The notes under the pieces were generated by a model, which saw only the letters and a program-made list of their open reading frames with translations, ran no database searches and was not told where the DNA came from. The translations under genes were made by a program, and so were the position numbers. Positions 48,283 through 60,881 of a stretch of DNA of 64,000 nucleotides are shown piece after piece. The stretch is taken from contig NC_088789.1 of the NCBI RefSeq assembly GCF_949628265.1, forward strand, positions 9,788,886 through 9,852,885, given 5' to 3'. Origin of the DNA: Cloeon dipterum. Its lineage: Eukaryota; Arthropoda; Insecta; Ephemeroptera; Baetidae. Position 1 is the stretch's first letter; each line of letters begins with the position of its first letter.

Positions 48283-51200
48283 TTAACGGCCTTTGAACCA
48301 GTTGCCCATTTGTAAGAAACATTTTCGTACAGCTTGTTGGCACAATACGAAGTCCTTGCAGGGAGGTGTTGCCAGAAACTTGTTTAGCGCCTCCAGAATT
48401 TGAATAAACATGTCCAATGCTTCCTCAGGTTTGTCCAAAGCCCGCATTTTCGCCAGCTAAAAATTCAAAGTGCGATTTAAATTATATGAAAAGTGAATAA
48501 AATAAATTAAAATGAAAATCTATGTTTAACATATTTTGCTTTCAAACGGGGTTGCGAATGAATCATATTAGAACGTAAATAATTCATTTTCACCTAACCA
48601 AAACAAAGTATGGTCGTTCGTGCCCTCTTGTAAAGCAAAAATTTATTTCATATGCAATAAGTTATTTAACATTGTTTTATTTTCAATCTTCGGATGTTTG
48701 TTTCTTTATTCTCACAATCATTCATATATACAGTAGTGCAACACAGTCAAAGTATAAATCAAAAGTAGAAAATCGTATCTTTTAATAGTTGCTACTTTAA
48801 TTTTAAAAAAAAATCCCCACTCTACTTATTACGCTTATATTGTTTTTCATTTCTAGACTGTTTTCCTACAGTTTTTACCATATTTACCTCCATTTTTCGT
48901 TCTGTGTCCGCAACTCCGGCCAGGGACGCGAGGACGCTGGTCTTGTGTCCACACACGAGGCACGTGGCCGCGATCTGCTCCTCTCCAAAGATGACCGCGG
49001 CACCGCAGCCTCCGCATCGCAGTCGGATGATGTTTTCGGAGATGTCTTCAAAGAGTGGCCACTCGCCGACGCACGCTTCGCAGTTGCACTCAAACCAATA
49101 CTGGTCACGCAGGCGTTGCTGGCGTACGTCTCGTGACTCACGTGTCCACAGCGGCCCGTAGTTCTCAGAAACGTCATCGCCTGGTTGCAGCGGACGCACG
49201 GCACGCACCACGACGACGCCCCCCGGCGCGTGGTAACGCATCACGCTCGGGTTGCAAGAGTGGTTGAGCAGAGCCAGCGTTGTGTACACGGCACCACCGA
49301 TGAATAGCGACTTCGGGTCTGGCAGATGTTTAAAAAAAAGCCATTATTCATCGAATTGACGCTGAAGACTCGATTAATATATTTTTGGATGATTTTTTTT
49401 ATTTCTACGTAATAATTTTCAAATCTATTACGAAAATGACACAAATTTCGAATCTTGAGGTTTTTAACAATATTTTGAAAATTAGTGCAAAATAAAATGT
49501 TGAATTTGTTTTATTTTTTCAGGAATTTAAAGTATTCTTAGTGGGTTTAGAGAGTCGTTTTGCCCTTAAACGATAAGCTGACAGCCAGGTGTGAGGAAAA
49601 ATTGAAAAATGGCTAATACATAATGAAAAGATAAAAAAATCCAATTGATTTCTAAAATAACTTGTCTTTGCTATATTAATTTTTATTTATATTCATTTAT
49701 TAATATTCATCAAAAAGGAAATATCAATTTTCCCGCGCATATTGTTTTGGATTTATCAATTCTTAGTGATATTTGGTGTTTTTATGATTTAAATTTTTAA
49801 GGACAATTGTTAATTCTACCAACTCTGAATTCAAAATATTGATGGGGATGTTTCAAAACGTGTACCCTTAAATTTTGGATTTAACGTTGTAAGTTACGAA
49901 GACTCTTGTGGCAACCCTATGTTGTCCCTCACATATTTTGCAATTTGCGAAAGCCATATTTCTTTGCTTACCTGAGTCATTGTCGCGTGAAACGAGCTCA
50001 GACACTTCATGGCTATTGAACTGCGCGATCTGCAGCGCCTGCAGCAACGCCCCGCCGATTAACGCTTGATCGGCGCTGAGCTCGGCGCCTAGGGCTGTTT
50101 TTCCGCCAAAGTACCCTCCTTGCGAGAGCCCGCCGAGCAAAAAGTGCGCCATCAAAGAGCGCTGGAGCAAATCGCGGGGCGATCGTCTTTCCGAGTGGCT
50201 TACCAGCGAGAAAAAATTGGACAAGTCGTGCGAATGGTACTTTTCCTCGCCGATCAGACGAACATCACGACCTTCAGCCTCTGAGAGACCAGCCTAAATT
50301 AATTAAGACATTTTTATTTCTCAGTGCTTACATATAAAATTTTCTGAATATATATTTATATATATATATATATATATTGCTCTTTTTATCACTGTCCGAG
50401 GACCGGGAAGGGCGCGCGCTGCACTGGCACGAATGCTGGAACCCGGGTCCCAATAACACCGCGAACGGATAACATGGGCGCACCAGGCCGCACAGGGACC
50501 CAGCCCACTCAAGGGCCACTTGCCTCCGCACCGAGGACTGCATTGAAACGCTAGACATTCATTCCGTGAAGCCAAATCACGCTTGCTGGAAAGGTGCAAA
50601 CCAGCAAGTAGCGAGTCGGCGCCGGTGCGCCTCCCAGCCCGTTGAGCAATTTCAGCATTTCGAGTCACTAAACTAACCACTTTTTGCCATCTCCGACATT
50701 GGGTAGCCAGTATTAGATCTCCGAACTGCTCAAATTGCTTTAAATCTCAAATTTAAAATAATATCTTTAGAGTTAGCAAATCTAGGTCAAATGAAAAAAT
50801 ATTAACATATATAGTTTTTTTGATTCCTTCAATGCTTATCACCTTATCTGCATTCACTTACAAGGGAAACATTTTAGGTGTCTACATGTTCTTAGTTCTG
50901 ATAAGTTGAAAATTCATTTAATTCGTGCATCCAATAGTAATGTGATAGAATTTCTATGGTAAGTAAGTTTGGTTCTATTTAATGTAAGTAGTTTTTTGGA
51001 GCAATGAGAAAATTTTCCAAACAACATAAAAATGTTTTGAAAGCCAAATATTTGTTCGAATTTCGTAAAATGAGGTTTTTATGCAATCGATAACCATCTT
51101 TCATAAAAAATATTGATGGTAAAAATGATGGTATGTTAAAAATATATTTTTTCATCCAAAAGCTAGCTCTTTATGTATATATATATATATATTGAATTAT

Positions 51201-52469
51201 TTTACCCTGATCTTGTCCACATTGTTGTTACTCGCCAGCCTGAGAGCCAAGAGGCAGGTGACGGAGGCTTTGGACTCGCGGAGAATGGGCAGGAAGGTGC
51301 ACTCCCAGCGGTGGTGCGTGCCGAGCGCAGCGTCCCTGCACTTGGCCGTGCAGAAGGCGACCTCAGCGCACGTAGGACAGGGCAGCGAAGTGCCGAGGCG
51401 CTCCATGCAGTGCCAGCAGTGCGTGTGGCGCCGCTCGTGCAGCAGCGCCGCCACGACGGGCGACTCCACCAGCACGGTGTCGCCGGTGCGGATGGCCGAC
51501 CTGCACCTGGCCATGCGGCCCTCCGCATTTCCAGCCCACTCGAAGCGAAGGCTGTTGCTGGCGCACGGGAAGTTGGGGTTGACGCCGCCGGACAGGGCAG
51601 GCGGCTTCACCGACGTATCGGGTGGCAGGGGTGCGTCCTTCAGCAGCCCTTTTTCCAGCATCACCAGCATGATTTGCACGTCAGTGCGCATTTTCGTTTT
51701 CCGGTCTGCTTCCATTTTTGCGTCGTCCAGTGCTTGCATTGTCTGTCTGAAAATTTCGCCAAGATTACTCACTTTTTATCTAAATATATTTATAATTCGA
51801 AAATTGTATTTTATTTAATAACGTTAACAACCTGAAAGCGTCGCGTGCGCTCAGTCTCTGATCCATTGCCAGAAAACACCGCGCCCTCCGCTCTGAAACC
51901 TTGTACAAAAGGTGTTTTGGGTAGGCTCCGATAGCGTATAGCTCTTTTATGTCATTCAACGCCAGCCTGTATTGCTTCATATTGTAAAGCGCTGCGGATC
52001 GGTTAGCCAAAGCCAGGCACATGGATTCTGGAAAGGAATAAATTGTGTAAATAACATGATCCATCCAGGGAGCTTGAAAATTTTAATTAAATAAAGGTTT
52101 AAATTGATATTATTTCTCCAGTTTCGTAGACTGAACAAGTAATTGTCGCTTAAACGTCATGTTATACTAACCAGGATCATCTGCCACCAACAGACTTGCT
52201 GAATACAACTGCTGAGCCTTGTCAAAGTCGCCTATCTGGAAAAGTTTGTTTCCCTCGTTGCGTCTTTCGAGGGCCAAATCAGATTTTTTCCCACTGCCCG
52301 CCGGCTGCAGCCTAGGGAGCAAATCCTTGTTGGCCAGCAGTTTTGCGACATATCGGATCCTCTGCTCATTGTCCTGGAGTTTGCCGAATTCGGTCTCGTC
52401 TACTTCGTTTAATGCGTTATGCACCTGCTCCTGAAAAAGCGGAAACGAGAACTGCTTGATGGTGCCCAT
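48283..52469 (-). CDS. SMYD4: SMYD4-like TPR/MYND/SET-domain protein
   Basis: Putative protein-lysine methyltransferase of the SMYD4 type. Six exons: 52172-52469, 51832-52027, 51206-51746, 49972-50293, 48888-49318 and 48283-48456, 1962 nt, 653 aa. The N-terminal TPR-like repeats (RRNEGNKLFQIGDFDKAQQL; ANRSAALYNMKQYRLALND) are followed by the first SET segment and a MYND zinc finger at about residues 275-315 (CWHC...CPTC...FCTAKC...HHRWEC). The SET core NHSCNPSV is near residue 471, with SENYGPLW and a post-SET CNCEAC. A further CGGC...CLVC pair downstream suggests another zinc site. The C-terminal exon is helical (KPEEALDMFIQILEALNKF). Intron 3 (50294-51205) holds a dispersed repeat. Exon 3 is markedly GC-rich, producing long shadow frames on both strands. 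Confidence 0.93.
50348..50690. repeat. Dispersed repeat of unknown class, longest copy, with (TA)n tail
   Basis: GC-rich block of about 300 bp in an AT-rich intron, bounded on the left by a TA-rich tract (50348-50378). Read on the minus strand it runs from a GTGGTTAGTTTAGTG-like start to the TA tail. Blocks recur at 24296-24482 and 40258-40340. The size, simple-sequence tail and copy number would suit a SINE, but no convincing pol III A and B box pair was found. Confidence 0.6.
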
Positions 52470-53674
52470 GGCGAACCGACTTCAGATTCAGATGGACCAC
52501 CGATGGGGGCGGAGTGCAAAGACCGGCTCTATTTTTAGTCTCCGAACAGAAATAGCGATACGGTGCGACCGTGCGTACGCACAGAATGCTTCACTGTTGG
52601 TACCACACTAAGTCGACACGTGCTGCTGCAGAATAAGTTCAGACTCTCGGGATTTTTACATTTGTCTATTTTGTATTGGAATTTTTTATTGTGGTGTCCA
52701 AAATCCAAAAACTATTTTTCCACTTTATAAAATTATCCCAGCCCTGCGGGCTCTGTGTGTAGTGGAGCAACTTGTGCACCACTTTCATGTTCCGCTGGTT
52801 TCCTATATTTACCCGGTGAAATGAAATCGTTTGTGTGTGCTTAACATCAAAGTCAATATCCAATTTCCATCCGCCTCCGGCTGGAGCGATAGTGCCGGAA
52901 TTTTTATTCTCCTCTGTTCGAGACAAAAAGGGATGTTTGCGAGATCAAAAGTAAAACAGAGCCTTGTTTCGGGGTTTTCATGTTATGTGTGTATATTTAA
53001 TATTAATCAATAAACACAGCTCGTTAGGTAGAATACAAACATCCAAACACTGATTCGCACAATTGCCTGCAGCAGTCCTCAATTGTGGCGGGCGGGGATA
53101 TGAAAGAGAACACACCGAGGGTCGTTGAGCAGCGTGGCCGTTGGTTCGTTAGTTTTAACACCCCTGCGCGGTTCACGCGAGCAAAATCTGCCTGGCGACA
53201 TATTACATCGTGTTTATTTTTTAATCGCTGTCGCGAATCCAATTTGCAAACAATCTGGCCTTATGCTTGCTCCAAAGTAAGGGCGTGCGCGTCATCAGCC
53301 TCTTCCGAAATTCTTAATTACGCACGCTCCCGATCAAGAGAAAGAGACAGGAAGTTCTCGAATTTGGGACAGCACGCAACGTCGGCCCGTACAAATATTT
53401 GGCACGTGTTTTGCTAAAATTTGGCATAAGTAGTACACAAATGTATTTCAGAGGGAAGTACAGTTTACAAACACCGATTTAATGCATCGATAGAAGCGCG
53501 AGAAAAATACCAGGCTTCGCATTTAGTTTTGTATCTCAAGTATATTCTTAAATATCCTCTATACAATAATATATTCGTTTTTGCCGAGCGGGCCAGAATT
53601 GCGTGCGCCTCGCCGGCAGACTTTGCGTTTTCGGAGCCGCAGTTCGGGGACTATGATGTGGCTTATTGTCTCGG
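52470..53674. other. Intergenic stretch: SMYD4 promoter side and mAChR-A 3' flank
   Basis: No gene supported. An 86-codon minus-strand frame at 52666-52926 lacks an upstream ATG. Several TTTATT words (minus-strand AATAAA) could serve as poly(A) signals of the receptor gene. Confidence 0.55.
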
Positions 53675-56254
53675 TCAGTTGTAGTATCCGCGGTTGAGGG
53701 CAGCCCTGTTGCGAGACTGCCACTTGCACTTGATGATCTTGATGTAGGTCTTGCGGAATGTCTCGTTGCACAGGGCGTAGCAGAAGGGGTTGATGGTCGA
53801 GTTGATGTAGCAGAAGAAGTAAAAGAAGTCCCACACGCCCTGGCTGATGCAGTCCTCGCACGAAGTCAGCGGCTTGAGCAGCACCAACACGTTGTACGGC
53901 AGCCACGAGATGATGAACACGGACAAGATGGCAGACAGCGTCTTGGCCGCTTTTTTGTCCGCCTTCTTTTCGTTCGATTTCTTCTTTTTCTTCTTCAGCG
54001 GAAAGTTGGATTTGATCAGCTGCTTCGGAATGATCTTGGCGTTCAAGGGGATGCGCACGTCCGACGAGTGACGACGCAGCGTCGCATCCGGGTAACCCGT
54101 ATCCAGCGCCGGCAGCATTTTGATCGACGCCAGCTCCGATTTTTCGTTTTCTGACGGCAGCCGGATCAGTATTGTGTACACTGACTCCGTGGACACCGAC
54201 CGTGTCAGGGTGCGAGCCCCTGCGGTCACCCTGAAATTGTGTCTCATTTCAGTAAAGAAGCATTGTGTACAATCATTAAATTGAACAAAGAAAAGGGGAA
54301 AGACGTTGGGAAATCTAATGAAACAAAATTTTTCAGAACGCTCTATCCCACATGCGACTCTTCAACAGGATGGGTGGCTGTTTGGGTAAAAAAATAAAAA
54401 TGTTGAGCAAGAATGATTTATTTTTTTAATTTCTGTCTCATCGTCAGCCACACATGCTGTTTAAGAGTCACATGTGTTAAAGCCATTTTGTAAAATTGAG
54501 ATGATGTTAAAAAAATTTCTCGTCCGCCTTTCTTACTAAATATAATTTTATCAGTAGGAATGATACACTTTGTAGCTTAATTAAAATCTGGCTGGTTTGT
54601 GTCATTTTTAAGTGGTCTGTCTCTTCAGCGAGATAAAGCTTTGCTGCTATGCTGTACCATTGCTTACTGAAAAAATGTCCACAAACAAGAAGAAAAGGAA
54701 ATTAATGTCAAATTATAATTTAAAAAAATTTAAATTCTACCAGCCACTATTGAAATTGAACTCACTGTTTTGGGTCGTAGTGCGCCAGTCTAGCGGTGGG
54801 GTTCACCGCGTAAGGATCTTTGATCATATTGAGCGAGGTGCACCGCGACACGCTACTCGGCACGCTCGTCTCCATGGACACGGAGGTGTTGTAGCCGGCC
54901 TCGCTCATCGTGTCCAAGTCCTGCTGGCGGCGGCGCCAGAAACGGTGCTGCGGCGGTTGTTGCGCCTCGCCGGCGCCGAGGGTGCGGGCGAAGCAACAAC
55001 GAAGGTACGACGCCAGCAGGTCGCACTTGTAGCGGATCCACGACGGCGAGCAAGGTGCGTGATACTGCTGGTTCACCGTCGGACCATGCACCGCGCACTG
55101 CAAATAAGTTTTGTTTCAGTTTCCAGGTCCTCTCCGATAAATCGGTTTTTGGTATTATTGTACTAGGAGGCAAATAACGCTCTTTTTCTGTTTGCTTCAC
55201 GACAACTCCGATAAAATGTGTCCTGCAGCAATCTATCGGAATTTATTTCATGCGTCAATGCTCAATATCGCATTTTACCGTGCGGTAGGGTACTGCTATA
55301 AAGCTCTGAGAGTCGACTTCGTCGGGGCCGGTACTCGACTCGCTGCGCGTCCGTTTCCAGTCCTCGAGGTCCATGGCCTCGTCGCTCGAGTTCGAGCGCT
55401 TGGAGCACTCCTTCTTTCCGGCCTGTAGGTTTGGCAGGTCTTTCTTTCGCTTTTCCGTCTCCCGCCAAATTCTCCAGTAGAGAATTATCATCACCGTGAC
55501 TGGCACGTAGAAAGCAGCAATCGCCGTGCCTGTGGAATCCAGATTGACAATTAGCGGCTGGCCAGTGAAATGTTGTAAGCGACGTGTTTTACCGAATGTA
55601 ATGTAGTGGTTTGTTTCGATGAACTGGATGTAGCACGCCGTGTCGGGCACGGTGCGTTTACCCTCTATGTACGGCCAGGAAAAAATCCACGGGGGCCAGA
55701 GCAGCAACGATATTCCCCACGCGGAGCTTATCATTACCGCTGCTTTCGTCGTCGTCCTTTTTGCTCGATAGGTCAGAGGTCGTGTCACAGAGAAGTATCT
55801 GAACGAAGCAATTAATAAAAATTAGTTACAATGCACTGTCAAATTATTTTATTTTTTAATCGTTAAATGCAAAATATAAAAAATGGCGTGTTTACCTGTC
55901 AAAGGAAATTATGAGAAGGTTGAGCACGCTGGCGTTGGAAGCAAGGTAGTCGAGGGCGAGCCACATGTCGCAAACGTTAGGCCCAAAGGGCCAGTAGCCT
56001 TTCAGCAAGTAAATGGTGTAGAGGGGCATCGAGACGGAGCCGATGGTAACGTCGGCGATGGCGAGCGACAACAGAAAGTAATTGGAGATGGTCTGCAGCT
56101 GCTTGTCGATCTTGAAGGACAAGATCACCATGATGTTGCCCACCACGGTGAGGAAGCTCAAGGTACTGGCCAAACCCGCGATCAGCACCGTCTCAGGTAA
56201 GGAGTACGGCGCCGGCGGCTCCAGCGTCGCCGCCTCCGTCGCGTTCTCCGCCAT
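53675..56254 (-). CDS. mAChR-A: Muscarinic acetylcholine receptor, A-type
   Basis: Class A G-protein-coupled receptor for acetylcholine in the plasma membrane; A-type insect receptors couple to Gq. Five coding exons: 55896-56254, 55593-55798, 55279-55529, 54766-55097 and 53675-54230, 1704 nt, 567 aa. Start [10 protein letters not shown] has N-glycosylation potential (NAT). Ligand-site Asp lies in [15 protein letters not shown] at residues 119-121, ISWLPYN in helix 6 and NPFCY at 530-534. [22 protein letters not shown] and [12 protein letters not shown] closely resemble Drosophila mAChR-A as remembered. The third intracellular loop is about 265 residues with a poly-Lys stretch before helix 6, shorter than in flies. 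A splice acceptor at 56281 precedes the start exon, so an upstream untranslated exon exists. Confidence 0.95.
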
Positions 56255-56281
56255 CACGCTGCTCGCTCAGCCCCCGATCAT

Positions 56282-59200
56282 CTAAAAATGAGAAAATTTT
56301 CAGTATTTCAGCAAATAAAATTTTTGTTTGTTTGCAAACCAGCTATTAGGTTTGCAAATGTTCCCCTCAAAATAAACACACAAAGTTCACATCACACCAG
56401 AGGTTTTGACCCTTAATTAGTTGCTCTGCTGAAACTTGCGCTACAACCACGTCGCAGCGCGGAGAGCTGCATTAATAATTAACGCGTGGAAATTCCAAGA
56501 ACAAAGTGTGTGTTCTTTGAACTATCAAACTAATCCGCAACACAAAGGGTGGCGTGCCGCGCCCAATTAAGAGGTGGTTTCGAAATTTCCACGTAGGCGA
56601 GCAGTGTGAATGAGCAGGGCGTTTTTATCCACCGGTCTGAATGAATTGCAAAAAGCCCAACTTGTTGCAGTGAAAGAGCAACAATGGCCTGGTCAGCGGC
56701 CGTCTGCGACAAAACACTCTTTGTGTCGTGCCCGAGCACAAAGCGGCCACCCACTCGTAGTTAGCGTAGATTATGCAGATGAGAGCTCGGCAGCAGCTCC
56801 CGGTCTAGACCCACATATGCTTAATATCCATCTGCGGAATTAATTGCAGTCCGTCCTAGTCTCTTTCGCGCGACCCTGCCTCTTCAAAGGATTCGACAGT
56901 TTTTAGGTCAGGAAAAACCAACTCGTCGAGAGCGATGTGACTTGAGCTTTTTTAATTAACTTCTAGCCTACATCCCGCGCTCGTCCGTCGAGAAAGAAAC
57001 GCGTAAATTGGAAATTTTTGTTGCGAGTGACAGCTACAAAGTGAAGGTGAACGAATATTGCGCGCAGTAGGGAAGTTTAATACCGTATAATTGAAGCTCT
57101 TGATGTTACGTTTGAAACGAATATAAATCAATTGTCGAGAGCTTGCATAGGCAATGAATCAATTAATTAATGGTCGGCACGTTCATTGAAGTTAATTTGA
57201 ATGAAGAGCATTGGCAATCATCAAGAATGTATACGAGTCTTAACAGGAGCAGGCTGTTATAATAATTAAGGTAGATGGTTAGTTTTCCCTTACATTTCTC
57301 TACATTGTGGAAAATAATTAATTAAATTTCCGTCCAGCCCGCATTTATTGCGTAAAATGTCAAAAGTTAAGCGCGAATTGCGTGTTCACGCACATTGATT
57401 TTTGCTTAAAGAACAAAAGAAGCTGCTTTGAGGGATCAGAAATCGGAAACCAGGGTGGGGAATCGATTAAAAATTGCATTGTGCGACGCGAGCTCCTGAA
57501 ACATGACACGGTATGCAATCTGCGCGACTCCCATGACCGACGTATTGCCTAAGCGCTCGGCCTGCAGGCGCTTGGTGCTTGTTTTGTTTGCTCACGGTTC
57601 ACTCCATATACATATAACAGTGCACGTTTTTGCCCTCAACGCAAAACTTGAGCCCGCTTTTCGCAAAATAAATAAAGCCAGACCATTCTCACTCGGCGCT
57701 AGCTGCAACTCAAATACGGGGCCGAACTACAGTAGACGCGCACAATAGGCAACTTGCTTGGGTAGGGCGAAATCTGGTTTGTTGCATGATGATGCTGCAA
57801 TGAGAGGCTCTAGTGTGCCACTTTCAAAGACAGTCTGAAATTAGCGATGTTTGCCGAGGGAAAGTTTTAGAACTCCGGCGAGATGATCTCCATATAGACA
57901 GCTGTTGTTTGCGGCAAACTTTTGTTTTGCAGAGTTTGCAGTTTCAAAGTTGCCGGAATAATGAGTATTTCGTGGGAAAGCATGCAAGAGGGCTCTTCTT
58001 GCTCGGCTTCATGCATACAAAATCCATATAAAATGTGTTAATTAAGATAAAGGGAATGTTAAAAAGTAGAAGCTACACTCAGTGAATATTAATTAAAATT
58101 AACGAGCGGGAAGTGTAAATGAGCGTACATGCAGTCGTAAATTCCGCGAGAAATCTGACGCCCCTAACCGTGTTTGCAAAACTAGCTCTATTGCAGCTCC
58201 GCCCAAACTAACGCCTTCCCCAGCAAACATTGACTTATTTTCTATTACAAAAATTTACCAACTGCCCGAGTGACTCACGGCACCCGTGAGGTCTAAATGA
58301 AATTAATTTAGCTACGACAAAACGCGAGAAAAAGATTAACGCGATTGGTGTGGCGGGACTAAAAAGCAAAAACGGCGATTTTCCCTCGCTCGGCGTGAGC
58401 GGTGAGCAGGGCGAGAAACAAAAGTGCTAACAGAGGAAATTGGCCCCTTCAAAGTGAGACAAAGGGTGGTGAAGGGCCTGGAAATAAGCAAATCCGCACC
58501 GGTAAGGAGGCAATTACTAAATTAGTCCGTGTTTACGAAGGCAGTTCTGCCGGAGATGTGGCAGCGATTGGGGGAAATGAGACAATTATTGCGCGAGGAG
58601 ATGAGAACGAGAGCCTGGGCCGCCACTGAGGGGAGCGTCTCGGGTGGCCGGGCGAGCGGCCAGGTGGTCTGGGATAGCGGCCGAACGGCCACGGGACGAG
58701 CCAAAACAAACTCACTGTGAGGGTAGCAGCAGCAGAGACGGCACACGAGAAATGCAAATTGGGATCCGCCGTTGACAAAGCCCGGAAAATATCGATTCCC
58801 CTTCAAGAGGGTGGACCAACTGGAAAAGCAGATTTCTCGCGCATGCCGATTGTTATTTGGTTACACGAGCCACTTGCCAGCCCGGAGACCCCGAGGCGCC
58901 CGCGTGCCCCCGACCAGCCCGCCAAAATTGAACTTGCCTCAACTCAAAATCCAGTTTCGGCCCCTGTAATGCGAGAATTACAGCGAAAATGCGATTTTTT
59001 AAACGCGCAAACTCGGCGACGGGGATGTAAGGGAGCATCTGTGGGGATGCTGCGGAGAGAGAGCATAACTACTGCCACTACAAGGCCGGCAGAAACGGCG
59101 CAAAAGTGAGGGGGTGCTCGAGTACGTTCCAAAGGGGTAGCAGATTCGGGATTTTGAGATTCATTCATTCTAACTGGTTCTAACTTTTTGAAAAATAATT

Positions 59201-60881
59201 TCAAGGAAGATAATTATTTTTTAACCTTTATTGTGAAATTAATCTCATTCAAGAGAAATTGGATGTTTTGTAAATATTACCGACTTTAATTGTATTAGCT
59301 CGATTCAAGAGATCATGCAAGCCAACAATAGTATAGACTCTTTGGTTTAATCAGTCCGAGCCGAGCCGTCTTGGGGTCCAATCCGCGGCAAGGGTCTGTT
59401 TAGCCCCCGGCGCGGACTCGGCTGGTGCGGCGGTTTTAATTAAAACCCGGCCTCCGGCATTGTGAGTGGCACACAAAAAGCGAGCAGAGGAGTCCGCCTT
59501 TTTAATGAGCCGGCTCTAGAGATGCTTTTTAATATGCCGTGGGGCTTTCCTTGAATTATTTTCCTTGGCACGCAGGAAATGAGCCGCGCGCGCAAAGAGC
59601 GCGGATGAGCACGTAATCACTGGCTCCTCTCACAATGCCGGTCTGAAATTTCTCCGGCAAACAGTCCTTCTGCAAATATCTGCCGCGCGCGTCCTTCAAT
59701 AACTCACCTTATTGCGTCGTGCCGCTGACGGCGGTTCCCCATTCAGGCGACCTCTTTCGCTCGGCCGCCTTGCCTATTCACACGGCTCCCGACAAATTAC
59801 TGCTGGCATTCATGCGCCTGAGTTATGTAACAGTGGCATTGTTTGAGTTCCTTGTTACTCATTCTCTAATGACATCTTAAAATTTGAGCTTGTTAATGCA
59901 CGGTAAGGGTCTCCCGTGCCGCTGCATCTATTTGGCAATGCACTGGAACTCCTCCATAGTCAATAGATAACATCTTTATTCATTGAAGGAGGCAGCTGTC
60001 ATTGATGACCACCAAAAATAAAATATCACCTCAGTGCAATGTGCTGAGATATCACGAGTGTCTTCATTTCGCCTTATCGAGTTCGATTTCACAATTAACA
60101 AGCTCTGTTATCAAGGCCAATTAAGAAAAATTTATATCTAAGAACGCACTTCATACAGGCTTTCAGGTGTCACTGATAAGTTTAAAACAAACTGCGAGTG
60201 AATATTTTATCGTTTTATATGTGTTTATTATTATGATAATAGTTTTCTCGTCGGTATAACTCATTTTTCACATATAGTCAGTAGCAATAGAAACTAAAAT
60301 AAAAATCAAATCATCAAAAGAGTGTGTTTACAAATAAAATTATCAACTCTCACATTATACTCGTCCACATTTAATTCGCGCCCAGCACCATCTGGAGGCA
60401 GGTATGTTTAAAAATATAATATTTAACCTGTTAATACACATCATCGTTTGTGATAATTTAAATATTCCAGCCTAAGCCACGTAATAATAAAGCTCCAGGG
60501 TGGCAGCGAGTCTCCAAGTTCGGTTTGTTTTGACCGCCGTTCCACCCAACCTGATATGCAAATCACCCGCATAAACAAAGATGGCGCTGAGAGCGCACAA
60601 GCGGCTCAATGATCATTCACTTGCGCTAAATTAATTCAAATTGACGCGATGGCCGCCACTTCTGCTTGTCAAAAAGGCCCTTTTTGTTGTGAGCCGTTGG
60701 AAAAAAAACAAAATGTTCATCTTGCGCAGCGCTCTGCGCAGGTCACGTGACAAACTCGCACTGCGCACGCGCCGTGACCTCGGGGGGCGGTGCAGCAAGC
60801 AGGTGGCAGACGCCACGCGCGCCGTTCAGTCCATTGCGGTGGGACTAGATGCACAGACTAGGCGCTCCATCAGTCTTTGCG
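56282..60881. other. Gene-poor stretch upstream of mAChR-A, probably containing its 5' leader intron
   Basis: No protein gene recognised. GC-rich patches occur at 58550-59100 and 59340-59780; the former gives overlapping shadow frames up to 130 codons. A strong minus-strand donor (AATAAG|GTGAGTT) ends a GC-rich block at 59708 and is a candidate mAChR-A leader exon, spliced to the acceptor at 56281. The right end is the 3' flank of the phosphatase gene. Confidence 0.45.

Noticed and set aside
50321-50680. 119-codon minus-strand frame in SMYD4 intron 3
   Set aside because: It falls entirely within the dispersed GC-rich repeat, and the SMYD4 reading frame is continuous without it.
50348-50690. 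tRNA-derived SINE assignment for the dispersed repeat
   Set aside because: Only a loose A-box-like word was found and no B box at the proper distance, so the class is left open.
51173-51835. Plus-strand frames of over 200 codons
   Set aside because: They lie opposite the GC-rich MYND exon of the SMYD4-like gene, whose minus-strand reading has clear zinc-finger motifs and splice sites; the plus frames are shadows.
52666-52926. 86-codon minus-strand frame between SMYD4 and mAChR-A
   Set aside because: It opens on a non-ATG codon, has no domain and lies in the expected 3' flank of the receptor gene.
58402-59204. Cluster of overlapping frames on both strands in a GC-rich patch
   Set aside because: All frames are low-complexity (Pro/Arg/Ala), mutually overlapping and without motifs or splice partners, which is expected from GC-rich non-coding DNA.
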